From the NCBI GenBank assembly GCA_963645405.1, contig CAVISR010000028.1, forward strand, positions 1 through 28,948: a DNA stretch of 28,948 bases. The letters run 5' to 3'. Below are positions 7,070 to 15,304 of this stretch, in pieces. Source of the stretch: Colivivens sp963645405. GTDB taxonomy: Bacteria > Bacteroidota > Bacteroidia > Bacteroidales > Bacteroidaceae. The notes beneath the pieces are model-generated. The model worked only from the letters and a program-made list of their open reading frames with translations. It did not search any database and was not told where the DNA came from. The translations under genes were made by a program, and so were the position numbers. Numbering within the stretch: the stretch's first letter is position 1; each line of letters starts with the position of its first letter.

Positions 7070-8368
7070 TCACACGAACATGCTCATATAAAACGGCAGG
7101 TAAATCACGCCATTCCCCGTTTCCACATTATTGGTGCTTACAACTATTCTGCGGTTTATCTTGTCGGCAAAAAGTGATTGCGCCATATCAAGCGAAGCAT
7201 GTTTCTTGTAGTCCTTCCCCGACTTTACCTCAAGAATCGATATCTTGTTCCCTTCTGGGAAAATGAAGTCCAGCTCGTGTTTGCTCTTCCGGTCGTAGTA
7301 GTTCAGCGATATGCCGTGCTTTGCAAACTCACCGGCAATATAGTTTTCTGCCAAAGCCCCTTCGTTCACGAAAACGTCTCCTGCCAAGACCTTTGACTGT
7401 ATCTTGTTGAGCATCATGGCACACATCAGTCCGCTGTCAACGAAGAACAGCTTATACAGTCTCAGGTTCTCATAGCTCGGAAACGGCAGTTCGAACGAAC
7501 CCACATTGAAAGAATAGTATGCCATGCCGGCATCTACCAGCCACTGTGTGGGAGCTCCATATTTGCGTTGCGAAGCGTTTTTCTCTATTGATGCAAGTAT
7601 AAACCGCTTGTCTTGTTTACTCAGCTGTCCGGGAATCGCATTGAAAATGGATTTCACCAACAGCTTGTCTTTACCCGCATATTTGGATATATCGTTGCGA
7701 TAGCCAGTCAGAATGTCTTTCTGATTGGTGATGGTTTTGTTGAAATCCTCGTTTGCAAGATAAGTAGTCACAACCTCCGGCATGCCTCCGACTATCAGAT
7801 ATTGGTGATACCGCTCCATTATCTGCTGATGAAGGAAATCAGGGACAGGACGCACGGATTCATAACAGTCCTTCAACATACCGACAACATCGCCGCTGAC
7901 GTTGCATGCCCAAAGGAATTCCTCAAAATCAAGAGGATACATATTCAGTTCATGCTCATACCCGACAGGATAGGATGACACGTCCTTATAGTTGATGCCA
8001 AGCAATGAACCCGATTCGATGTAATCGTACTGACCGTCTTCCACCAGGAACTTTATTGCAGTCCGTGCATTGGGGCACGACTGTATCTCATCGAAAAAAA
8101 TCAGGGTGTTGCCCGGCTCTAATGGACCGAATCCCATGGCTGACAGGTTTATAAGGATGCTGCGTGCATCTAGATTACCGTCGAATGCCTGTCTTGCCAA
8201 AGGCATCTGTTCGAAGTTGATTTCTATGAAATTCTTGTAGTTCGCCTTGGCAAATTGACGTACAATAGTGGTTTTACCCACTTGTCGTGCGCCTTTTACG
8301 AGAAGAGCCTTGTTTGCGGTCTGTTCTTTCCATCTCAATAATTCATTGGTTATCTTCCTCTTGAGCAT
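7070..8368 (-). CDS. AAA ATPase with DUF4143 (PD-(D/E)XK-like) C-terminal domain
   Basis: The 432-residue protein has a Walker A motif at 26-34 (GARQVGKTT), a Walker B at about 89-94 (LIFFDE), and a C-terminal DUF4143 region with a nuclease-like pattern (ELDFIF, then ILEVKSGK). This AAA_14/DUF4143 family is greatly expanded in Bacteroidota and archaea. Its function is unsettled; proposals include defence, toxin-like or mobile-element roles. The start is ATG 8368, not the longer open frame, because MLKRKI is the usual N-terminus and a TAnnTTTG box lies 33 bases upstream. It stands alone, flanked by repeat-rich DNA on both sides. Confidence 0.88.
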   Translation of the reverse strand: MLKRKITNELLRWKEQTANKALLVKGARQVGKTTIVRQFAKANYKNFIEINFEQMPLARQAFDGNLDARSILINLSAMGFGPLEPGNTLIFFDEIQSCPNARTAIKFLVEDGQYDYIESGSLLGINYKDVSSYPVGYEHELNMYPLDFEEFLWACNVSGDVVGMLKDCYESVRPVPDFLHQQIMERYHQYLIVGGMPEVVTTYLANEDFNKTITNQKDILTGYRNDISKYAGKDKLLVKSIFNAIPGQLSKQDKRFILASIEKNASQRKYGAPTQWLVDAGMAYYSFNVGSFELPFPSYENLRLYKLFFVDSGLMCAMMLNKIQSKVLAGDVFVNEGALAENYIAGEFAKHGISLNYYDRKSKHELDFIFPEGNKISILEVKSGKDYKKHASLDMAQSLFADKINRRIVVSTNNVETGNGVIYLPFYMSMFV

Positions 8369-8400
8369 AATTCTACAACTTTTTGTCAGTATTCCACTCG

Positions 8401-8408
8401 CAAAGTTA
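8401..8408 (-). promoter_or_regulatory. Promoter -7 box for the AAA/DUF4143 gene
   Basis: TAACTTTG on the minus strand matches TAnnTTTG, 33 bases before the ATG at 8368. No convincing -33 TTTG is seen. Confidence 0.5.
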
Positions 8409-8592
8409 CAACTTTTTGCCGGGTAAACAGCCATTTATTTGCAACTTTTCGCTAGACTGCAGGAATCACATCAAGAATATTTTTGGGATAACAGATTTGG
8501 GGTTAGCCGTGCGGCGTGCTTGATTGTTCAACATTAATCACCATAAAGAATAGATATTACAAGTGCAAAGATACTGAAAAACCTGCGATAGC

Positions 8593-8628
8593 AGCGCTAA
8601 AAGTCCATTTTTTTCGACTTATAGCGCT
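8593..8628. repeat. Near-perfect 13-bp inverted repeat
   Basis: AGCGCTAAAAGTC pairs with GACTTATAGCGCT (one mismatch) around a 10-base T-rich loop. It is not next to a gene end, so a simple terminator role is unlikely. Confidence 0.7.
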
Positions 8629-8848
8629 CCAATCGCCATTTTTCTTCAAAAACGGCTAGAATTTACGACCAAATGAGGATAATGGCAGGTTGCGTGAAAA
8701 CGGTGAATGAAACAATTGAATAGGACTGCCGTGTGAAACCGTTTTCATGAACCAATTTAATGAAGCCAGATACACGAAACAATTGTTTGGAATCGTTGCA
8801 TGCAAACTTTGTGCTATACGCTCCCTCTTCCGCATTATCCGCAAAATT

Positions 8849-8928
8849 TTCCCTAGTCAGGAAAAACTCTTTCTCTGACCAGGGAAAAAGTTTTTTCTGA
8901 CCAGGGAGCAAAATTTCTCTGACCAAGA
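8849..8928. repeat. Degenerate tandem array with CTGACCAGGG core
   Basis: TCTGACCAGGGA occurs at about 8874 and 8896, and a variant CTCTGACCAAGA at about 8917, with a spacing near 22 bases. A further related copy, CCCTAGTCAGGAAAAA, lies at 8851. A/T-rich runs separate the copies. Confidence 0.65.
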
Positions 8929-9029
8929 CGGTTTGGGGGCACTGTACGGGCATGATGACGGTTTTGAAGAATATCAATTTTGTGCTATTTTCAGTCAACA
9001 TTATCCAATGATATGTCGCAGACTTGTCG

Positions 9030-9037
9030 TAACTTTG
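9030..9037 (+). promoter_or_regulatory. Promoter -7 box for the fucosidase gene
   Basis: TAACTTTG matches TAnnTTTG, 57 bases before the ATG at 9095. The -33 element is not clear. Confidence 0.5.
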
Positions 9038-9094
9038 CACCCGAGAAAAAGAACAAGATATCTTTTACAACAACATTAAAACTACTGTTATTGC

Positions 9095-10741
9095 ATGAAA
9101 GGAAGAATATTGACATTGGGAGTGCTGCTGGCAGTTGCAGGCGGACTTCAAGCACAGAACTATCAGGTACCCGTTTCGGAACAGGACGAACCGATGATGA
9201 AGGGCAAGTTCGAACCCACATGGGAATCACTGGAGAAAGACTACGAAGTGCCTACATGGTACAGAAACGCCAAGTTCGGAATCTGGGCACACTGGGGTCC
9301 GCAATGCGTGGAAGGCTCGGGCGACTGGATGGCGCGCGAGATGTATATGGAAGGAAGCAAAGCATGGAAATACCATCGCGAGCACTACGGGCATCAGTCG
9401 GAATTCGGATTCAAGGACATACTGCCCCTCTTCAAGGCAGAGAACTGGGACCCGGAAAAACTCGTGGCATTCTATAAGAAAATAGGTGCACAGTATTTCG
9501 TGGCACTGGGCAACCACCACGACAACTACGACCTCTGGGACAGCAAATACCAGCCATGGAACTCAAAGAACATCGGACCAAAGCGCGACATCCTTGCCGG
9601 ATGGGCAGCAGCAGCCAAGAAGTGCGGACTGCCGTTCGGTATCAGTTTCCATGCCGACCACGCCTGGCTTTGGTATGAACCGTCGCAGCGCTACGACCGC
9701 AGTGGCGACAAGACTGGAGTTCCTTACGACGGAACACTCACCAAGGAGGACGGAAAAGGCAAATGGTGGGAAGGATACGACCCGCAGGACCTCTATGCAC
9801 AAAACCATGCGCTGAGCCAAGGCAGCTGGGCTGACGGTATGATTCACCGCCAGTGGGCTTGGGGCAACGGAGTGACATTGCCGACCCAGAAGTACTGCAC
9901 CAACTTCTACAACCGCACACTCGATGCCATCAACCGCTACAATCCCGACCTCATCTACTTCGACGTGACCGTAGCTCCGTTCTATCCCTTCAGCGATGCC
10001 GGACTCAAGATTGCCGCCCATTTCTACAACCACAGCATGGCTACCCACAAAGGCAAGCAGCAGGGAGTGATGCTCTGCAAGATACTCGACGAGAACCAGC
10101 GCAAAGCCCTCGTGTGGGACGTAGAGAGAGGTGCTCCAAACCAAATTCTTGAACAGCCCTGGCAGACCTGCACCTGCATCGGCGGCTGGCACTACAACAC
10201 TGACATCTACAACGGCAACGGCTACAAATCGGCTGCAGCAGTAGCGAAACTGCTTGTCGACGTGGTCAGCAAGAACGGCAACATGCTTCTGAGCGTTCCG
10301 CTCCGTGCCGACGGCACATTCGATGAGAAGGAAGAGAAAATTCTCAACGAGTTCGGCGACTGGATGGCAATCAACAAAGAAGCCATCTACGACACACGTC
10401 CATGGACAATATTCGGAGAAGGACCAATAGCAGATTCCGACATCAAGATTAATGCCCAGGGATTCAACGAAGGCTCATACGTCAATGCCACAGCCGACGA
10501 GAAGCGCTTCACGCAGACCTCCAAGGCACTCTACGTCACGATGCTGGCATGGCCCGCCGACCACAAGGCAACCATCAAGTCACTGGCACAAGACAGCCAG
10601 CTCTATCCGCAGAAGATAAAGTCAGTGGAACTGCTTGGCTACGGCAAAATACCGTTCACACGCACAGCAGAAGGTCTCACCGTCACTCTGCCCGAAAAGA
10701 ATCTGAACAACATTGCGCCAGTAATCAAGATAAGAAAGTAA
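9095..10741 (+). CDS. Secreted alpha-L-fucosidase, glycoside hydrolase family 29
   Basis: The enzyme releases alpha-linked L-fucose from glycans. The 548-residue protein starts with a signal peptide (MKGRILTLGVLLAVAGGLQA, cleavage probably before QNYQ), so it acts in the periplasm or outside. GH29 landmarks are FGIWAHWGPQ (about 62-71), ALGNHHDNYDLWDSKY (about 138-153), the PFGISFHADHAW segment, and PDLIYFD with the probable nucleophile Asp at about residue 290. The C-terminal quarter looks like the usual beta-sandwich. Unlike most Bacteroidota glycosidases it has no SusC/SusD pair or other polysaccharide-utilisation genes next to it. It is a single gene between two repeat-rich spacers. Linkage preference cannot be read from the sequence. 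Confidence 0.92.
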   Translation: MKGRILTLGVLLAVAGGLQAQNYQVPVSEQDEPMMKGKFEPTWESLEKDYEVPTWYRNAKFGIWAHWGPQCVEGSGDWMAREMYMEGSKAWKYHREHYGHQSEFGFKDILPLFKAENWDPEKLVAFYKKIGAQYFVALGNHHDNYDLWDSKYQPWNSKNIGPKRDILAGWAAAAKKCGLPFGISFHADHAWLWYEPSQRYDRSGDKTGVPYDGTLTKEDGKGKWWEGYDPQDLYAQNHALSQGSWADGMIHRQWAWGNGVTLPTQKYCTNFYNRTLDAINRYNPDLIYFDVTVAPFYPFSDAGLKIAAHFYNHSMATHKGKQQGVMLCKILDENQRKALVWDVERGAPNQILEQPWQTCTCIGGWHYNTDIYNGNGYKSAAAVAKLLVDVVSKNGNMLLSVPLRADGTFDEKEEKILNEFGDWMAINKEAIYDTRPWTIFGEGPIADSDIKINAQGFNEGSYVNATADEKRFTQTSKALYVTMLAWPADHKATIKSLAQDSQLYPQKIKSVELLGYGKIPFTRTAEGLTVTLPEKNLNNIAPVIKIRK

Positions 10742-11122
10742 ACCAAGAAAGCGAGAATAGCAAAGAAGCAAGAAAGCTTCAGACTCACACTCTTGTACTC
10801 ACACACATAAGCCACACGACCCAAGCCACAAGCCATAAGTTTTCATAGTTGGCAGTTGTTAGTTGACAGTTGATAATAATTAGACAGTAAATAGTTAATA
10901 GTGTGGTTGGCTTGTGCGCCAAGCGGAAATTGCAACATCCCCCCGGCAATTCCCTGGCACACAAGTCTTTCTTTGTTCTATTGTCTCGTATAATTTGAGC
11001 GTTATCCGGACTGAAGGAGTCATCCAAAATGTTTTGAGTTTGGGATTAGCCGTCCGGATGGGAGGAGTCAGTCAAGAATGTGTTAGGTTTTAGGGTTGGG
11101 GTTATCCGTCCGGATGGGAGCG
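10742..11122. repeat. Repeat-filled spacer downstream of the fucosidase gene
   Basis: Directly after the stop codon AAGAAAGC recurs (about 10747 and 10770), then AAGCCA three times within about 30 bases, then CAGTTG-type repeats (AGTTGGCAGTTGTTAGTTG). From 11001 to 11122 there are three degenerate copies of a unit with TTATCCG or TTAGCCGTCCGGATGGGAG. The third continues directly into composite element B. A related copy lies at about 8471. No protein-coding signal was seen. Confidence 0.6.
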
Positions 11123-11345
11123 TTGAAATGCGAGCTGGAATAGGAGTCAGCGCTCTCCGAGCGCTAGACGATGACACTCGAGCGAAAGCTCGCCCATATC
11201 GTCGTTCGAACGTAAGTTCGCTTTAGGATAGGAGCCAGCGCTCTCCGAGCGCGTTGGCGATAACGTGCGAGCGACAGCTCGCAATGTTTTACAGCCCACA
11301 AGTCCACGCTCGCTTTAACGCCCTCGGAGAGGGCTAGCTCCTGCC
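11123..11345. repeat. Composite palindromic element, copy B (one partial and one complete unit)
   Basis: Unit B1 has AGCGCTC-tcc-GAGCGCT (11149-11165), CGAGC-gaaa-GCTCG (11179-11192) and CGAAC-gtaa-GTTCG (11207-11220). Unit B2 has AGCGCTC-tcc-GAGCGC (11237-11252), GCGAGC-gaca-GCTCGC (11267-11282) and the closing hairpin GCCCTC-gga-GAGGGC (11320-11334). The outer ends TAGGAG and CTCCT form inverted termini. It sits between the converging fucosidase and glsB genes. Confidence 0.85.
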
Positions 11346-11410
11346 ATCCGGTGCACTTGTATGATGCGGAGACTGCATTGATTTCATAAGCGTGCATAAA
11401 AAAGTGCACG

Positions 11411-11453
11411 CAAAATAAAAGGGGTGTAGTGACACTCCCATGTAACTACACCC
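11411..11453 (-). terminator. Rho-independent terminator of the glsA-glsB transcript
   Basis: Read on the minus strand, a 9-bp stem GGGTGTAGT/ACTACACCC (11453-11445 with 11430-11422) is followed by CTTTTATTTT. It lies about 100 bases beyond the glsB stop. The sequence between (11454-11549) is AT-rich, with one small GACTC/GAGTC palindrome at 11495-11508. Confidence 0.75.
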
Positions 11454-11549
11454 TGCAAATGATAAACACCTATTTATTACTTAACTTTATGTTTGACTCG
11501 TTAGAGTCGGAATGGTTTAATTTGAAATGGAAAAAAATTATTTTTTTCT

Positions 11550-12566
11550 TCAGTTTTTCTTTTCAGCCTTCTTCACGCGGTTGACTCCGGACGTGATTCG
11601 CGACATTTCCTTGATGGATTCTGCCACCAGTTCGGGATGTTCCTGAGCAAATTTGTCGATGTGGCGCATGCGCTTGCTCTCGGTGATTTCGTCGATGGCG
11701 ATAAGGATCCCTGTCTCTTCCACATCACCGAATCCGTCGTTGATGGCTGTGCCAAACATCTTCATTGTGGGCGAAAGGCTCATGTAGGCATTGACAAGTG
11801 GCGGAATGGACAAGCCGAAACTGCGTATGATGCGGTTCAGCACTTTGTAGTCGTCCTTGAAGTCGTCGTAGCAGAAGAGCGACTCGAATTCTTTTGGTGA
11901 GGTCTCCAGCTGCAACGGTTCCATTGCCACGATGAGTTTGTCTTTGTCGGGGAAATGCTTGTTGAGGAAGTAAAGTATCATGTCGCGGCAACGGCGGTTG
12001 TAGGACGGATACATGGTCATTTTGCCGAAGAAATACTTGCAGTTGGGCATGATGACTGAGAGTGCTCCAAGTCCGTCCCACAGGTTGTCGAGTGCGAACA
12101 GTCCTTTGGAGTCGTCTCTTGTTGCCTGGTATTCGACTGTGACGAATGATCGTCCGAGCTCTACGGTGTAGGGCAGATAGTCGTTTATGAACTTGTCGGA
12201 GAAGTGGAACATGTGGGATGTGGCAAGTATCGGCTGGCCGTTGTCGTCGAACTGCACGTTGGTGCCGAGCAGGTAGCGGTAGCCTCCGATGATTTCTTCT
12301 GCTTCCGGATTCCACACGATGAGTTGTTTGTACGGGTTGTCACTCAAGTCAAATTCGTCCAGGTCGATGCTCTTGCCAGTACCACCTCCAGCTGCGCGGA
12401 ATGCGATTTCACGGAGTCTTCCGATTTCTTTCAGTACGTTTGGAGCATCTCGCCAGTCAACAATGTAAATCTCGTTGTTGCTGCGGTTGGTGAATCTAAG
12501 CCGTTTGTCTTCGGTAAGTTCTGACTTCAAGACCTGACGGTCGATTGGTGCAATGATTTCTTCCAT
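11550..12566 (-). CDS. glsB: Glycine-lipid N-acyltransferase (GlsB-like, OlsB/GNAT-type)
   Basis: In Bacteroides, GlsB attaches a 3-hydroxy fatty acid to the amino group of glycine, the first step of glycine and glycyl-serine lipid synthesis; GlsA then adds the second acyl chain. The 338-residue product resembles the OlsB-type hemolysin/GNAT acyltransferase family: REIAFRAAGGGTGKSIDLDEFD near residues 52-73, then IGGYRYLLG, and VELGRSFVTVEYQ near 135-147. No signal peptide or clear membrane helix is present, so it is probably cytoplasmic or peripheral. It starts only 6 bases after glsA on the same strand, the paired arrangement known from Bacteroides. The assignment rests on family pattern plus pairing; the acyl donor is not visible. 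Confidence 0.8.
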   Translation of the reverse strand: MEEIIAPIDRQVLKSELTEDKRLRFTNRSNNEIYIVDWRDAPNVLKEIGRLREIAFRAAGGGTGKSIDLDEFDLSDNPYKQLIVWNPEAEEIIGGYRYLLGTNVQFDDNGQPILATSHMFHFSDKFINDYLPYTVELGRSFVTVEYQATRDDSKGLFALDNLWDGLGALSVIMPNCKYFFGKMTMYPSYNRRCRDMILYFLNKHFPDKDKLIVAMEPLQLETSPKEFESLFCYDDFKDDYKVLNRIIRSFGLSIPPLVNAYMSLSPTMKMFGTAINDGFGDVEETGILIAIDEITESKRMRHIDKFAQEHPELVAESIKEMSRITSGVNRVKKAEKKN

Positions 12567-12572
12567 AATAAT

Positions 12573-13406
12573 CTAAAGCTCATATACTTTTTCTTTCACC
12601 CATTGCGCCCACTCGGCATGCGACTTCGACTTGTCGAATGTCTGCCATGGAATTGGTTCGCCAAAGGTGACGGTAAATGATTTGCCTACGTTTTTATACA
12701 TTTCGTCAACCAGGAACAGCATTGCTAGGTTGACTTTGATATTCAGTGTTTTGCATAGGTTGGCTATGCGGTAGAAGCGTTCAGAGTTTTGTCCTGAGAA
12801 ATGGACTGGTATGACGTCGCGCTTGTATTCAATGCTTTTTGTGATGAATGTCTTTTTCCAGTCGAGGTCCTTTATCACTCCGTTTTGCTTGCGCGAGCAG
12901 AGTCCGGCTGGAAACATGAGGACATTGTTGTCGGACTGGAATGCAGTCTCCACCATTTTGGGGAAGTTGCGGCTTTGGTTGCCGGTCTTGTTGATGGGGA
13001 TGCAGAGTGGCGCAAGTCCTTTGAGGTTCATGAGCACGTCGTTCACCAAGTATTTGATTTTGCTGTCGTACTTGTGGCAGAGGACGCTACCCAGAGCAAC
13101 TCCGTCTTCGCCTCCCAGCGGATGATTGGACACGATGGTGTAATACCTGCCTCCTTCGTTGCTTGGCAGGCGGTCGAGCCCTTCAACCTTCAGGTCCATC
13201 TCCAGATACCTCACACATTCGTCGAGGAAGTCCTGGCCGTATATTCCGCTGCCATGACCCGTGAGGAATGCGTTTACTTCGTCTTGATGCAGTATGTTCT
13301 TCAGCCAGTTGATAACGAACTTAGGGAAGTATTTGTACTTACTTCCTGTCTTGCTCCTTATTATTTGGTCGACATCTACCTTGAAGTCAGAGTTCTTTTC
13401 GTCCAT
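12573..13406 (-). CDS. glsA: Glycine-lipid O-acyltransferase (GlsA-like, PlsC-type)
   Basis: GlsA O-acylates the hydroxyl of N-acyl-glycine to make the diacylated lipid. The 277-residue protein has the PlsC-type acyltransferase block SNHPLGGEDG (about residue 93), where the acid residue sits one position later than in the classic HxxxxD. The second block is LMFPAGLCSRK (about residue 168). Only weak hydrophobic segments are seen, so it is probably peripheral to the inner membrane. The start chosen is ATG 13406, since the longer frame would begin with GTG. A TAnnTTTG box lies 20 bases upstream, so glsA is the first gene of the glsA-glsB transcript, which ends at the hairpin at 11411-11453. Confidence 0.82.
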   Translation of the reverse strand: MDEKNSDFKVDVDQIIRSKTGSKYKYFPKFVINWLKNILHQDEVNAFLTGHGSGIYGQDFLDECVRYLEMDLKVEGLDRLPSNEGGRYYTIVSNHPLGGEDGVALGSVLCHKYDSKIKYLVNDVLMNLKGLAPLCIPINKTGNQSRNFPKMVETAFQSDNNVLMFPAGLCSRKQNGVIKDLDWKKTFITKSIEYKRDVIPVHFSGQNSERFYRIANLCKTLNIKVNLAMLFLVDEMYKNVGKSFTVTFGEPIPWQTFDKSKSHAEWAQWVKEKVYEL

Positions 13407-13426
13407 CACATTTTTGATTGTTTCGG

Positions 13427-13434
13427 CAAAGTTA
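13427..13434 (-). promoter_or_regulatory. Promoter -7 box for glsA-glsB
   Basis: TAACTTTG on the minus strand matches TAnnTTTG, 20 bases before the glsA ATG, giving a very short leader. Confidence 0.5.
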
Positions 13435-13546
13435 CGAAAAAAATTATTATGTCTTGTTGCTGCGAGCTTTTTTTAATCATCTCGTAACCGATTTATCATG
13501 TTGATGTATCAAAAACAATAGTTTGGGGTGGTAACGAAAAGATATA

Positions 13547-13568
13547 TTGCGGCAGTTTAAGTCCGCAA
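13547..13568 (-). terminator. Possible weak terminator after the DUF4954 gene
   Basis: On the minus strand a 6-bp stem TTGCGG/CCGCAA with a 10-base loop is followed by TATATCTTTT, 17 bases beyond the DUF4954 stop. The stem is short, so this is tentative. Confidence 0.35.
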
Positions 13569-13584
13569 GTATAAGACTTACTAT

Positions 13585-15279
13585 TTACTCTATCTTGTCC
13601 AGGAAATCCTGGAGGAAGTTTTCGTCCACATCGCCCATCTGGAATTCCTTCTCTGCATCGCGACGCACAAGGTCAAGCCACTCGTTGTGGGCTTCAAGGC
13701 TCTCGGTCGTTTGCGGATATGAGTAATGGAACTTGTTGCGCTGGAACTGTGCCTGAAGATTCCCGATGATTTCATCGGACGATGTTATTTCTCCGTCCTG
13801 CACATCCGACACAAGGTCTTCCACCGATTTCTTCGGTGTAATCATGCCACACATGTCAAGCCACTCGTCCTTGGGCAATTCACCGCCATACATGCGCATG
13901 ACAAGGTCGTAGTACCCCATTCCATCGACAAGCGCCTTGTGCTTGATGAAGCAACCCTCGAATTTGTATTCTTCAGCATCGTATCCCTGGCGTTCCTGCA
14001 GCGATGCAAGCAGTTCCTTGCCTGCAATGACAAACTGTATGATGTATGGATTTGGGAAAGCAAAATTGATGATGTCACGACGCGCAGACTTCGGCCGTCC
14101 GTCGCGCTTCGCCCATTTGTTCACATCGCGCCATGTGCCCACCGTCCTTATGTTGATGCCCGGCACAATGTAAGTCTTCTCGCCTGTTGCCATGACATAG
14201 GAGAACGGCAGGTTCTGGATACGCGGATGTTCCGTGAGTTTTCCCATCACCATGGAGAATGCACCGATATGGGCTGGCCAAAGGATGTGACTGCCCGATG
14301 CTGTCTTCGATCCCCTCTCGAGTATACCCCAATGAATTGGCCCCATCTTGTATGCATGGTTGCTTTGATTGGTGTTTGAACCGGCATTGTAGAACGAGAA
14401 CTCGCCTCCGATGAGGAGGGTTGACTTATGGTGGGAGCAGGAGAACGGACCACAGAGTGCAGCGCAGGCTTCGCCATTGTCCATGTAGGCATTGGCAAAG
14501 AAGAGCGAGGATTCGGCAGAGAAACCTTTGCCGATATGCACGGATTCGCCCACAAAACAATTGTCGACCTTTGCTCCGTCGGTGACGGTGGCTCCCATTG
14601 CCACTACCGAATTCTCGATAATCACATCAGGACCGACAAGTGTAGGTGCATCGTCGCTGCTCAAGAGGGTGACGTTGGAAATCCGGCTCGAACCTTGTAT
14701 CTCGCAATATGGCTGGACATTTGCATTGCTAATCTCCTTGACACCGACAATACGGCAACCTTCGCCAATAAGACCTCTGTCACTGTTTCTGAGTCCTTCA
14801 GTTTCCTTGAGCGCCAACTCCCTTATGGACGGATAATGAATCATGAGCCAAGCCAGTTGGGCAGTCAGTTTGTCGTAAATCGCCACATTGCCTTCGCCCC
14901 CTTCGTTGAGTACGGAGATGACATTGCCGTTGCCGAAAGAGGACGGACCTTGAGTACTCATAACTCCAATGTTGGAGATATAGCATCTGTCGGCAATGTC
15001 GTAATTGGAGATATAGCCATGTACATTCTCGATGAAGCAGTCGTCGCCAATCTTCACATTGTTCAGCGTGCAGTTTCTGATTGACGCATGACGCTGGAAT
15101 TCTTCTTCAACACTGACCATTCCGCTCATGTTGCCCAACTCCACTTTGCCATAAAAGTCCACATTATGCACATAGGCTGGCATGAAGTCTTCGTCCACCA
15201 GTATGTCTGCCCAGTTTGCGGCTGTGCATCCCTGGTCTTCAAGAATGGTGATTTCCTGGTTTGTCAGTTCTCTTTTCAT
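13585..15279 (-). CDS. DUF4954 family protein with left-handed beta-helix (hexapeptide-like) repeats
   Basis: The 564-residue product is recognisable as a DUF4954 protein. Residues about 40-340 contain many short beta-strand turns (for example ISNVTLLSSDDAPTLVG, VIIENSVVAMGATVTDGAKV, NCFVGESVHIGKG) typical of left-handed beta-helix proteins such as nucleotidyl- and acyltransferases of the LpxA/GlmU fold. The C-terminal third is helical and not recognised. There is no signal peptide. The real function is unknown; a sugar-nucleotide or acyl transfer role is only an inference from the fold. ATG 15279 is chosen because a longer frame would run into hflX. It begins 25 bases after hflX, so the two are probably co-transcribed. 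Confidence 0.85.
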   Translation of the reverse strand: MKRELTNQEITILEDQGCTAANWADILVDEDFMPAYVHNVDFYGKVELGNMSGMVSVEEEFQRHASIRNCTLNNVKIGDDCFIENVHGYISNYDIADRCYISNIGVMSTQGPSSFGNGNVISVLNEGGEGNVAIYDKLTAQLAWLMIHYPSIRELALKETEGLRNSDRGLIGEGCRIVGVKEISNANVQPYCEIQGSSRISNVTLLSSDDAPTLVGPDVIIENSVVAMGATVTDGAKVDNCFVGESVHIGKGFSAESSLFFANAYMDNGEACAALCGPFSCSHHKSTLLIGGEFSFYNAGSNTNQSNHAYKMGPIHWGILERGSKTASGSHILWPAHIGAFSMVMGKLTEHPRIQNLPFSYVMATGEKTYIVPGINIRTVGTWRDVNKWAKRDGRPKSARRDIINFAFPNPYIIQFVIAGKELLASLQERQGYDAEEYKFEGCFIKHKALVDGMGYYDLVMRMYGGELPKDEWLDMCGMITPKKSVEDLVSDVQDGEITSSDEIIGNLQAQFQRNKFHYSYPQTTESLEAHNEWLDLVRRDAEKEFQMGDVDENFLQDFLDKIE

Positions 15280-15304
15280 ATAATATAATATATGGTGTAT
15301 TCCT

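Larger units (their letters stand above)
8369..9094. other. Repeat-rich intergenic region between divergent genes
   Basis: About 725 bases separate the divergent ATPase and fucosidase genes. Besides the two promoter boxes (8401-8408 and 9030-9037) it holds a copy of the TTGGGGTTAnCCGTsCGG repeat (8471-8514), a near-perfect inverted repeat (8593-8628), a 10-bp inverted repeat TGAAAACGGT/ACCGTTTTCA (8695-8704 and 8738-8747) and a tandem array (8849-8928). Open frames here have no recognisable protein features. Confidence 0.7.

Noticed and set aside
8663..9040. 125-codon minus-strand open frame in the ATPase-fucosidase spacer
   Set aside because: Part of it is translated from the tandem array, there is no family resemblance, and it overlaps the fucosidase promoter region.
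11164..11409. 81-codon minus-strand open frame in copy B
   Set aside because: It shares a short Arg/Ala-rich peptide with a frame in copy C only because both translate the same repeat DNA.
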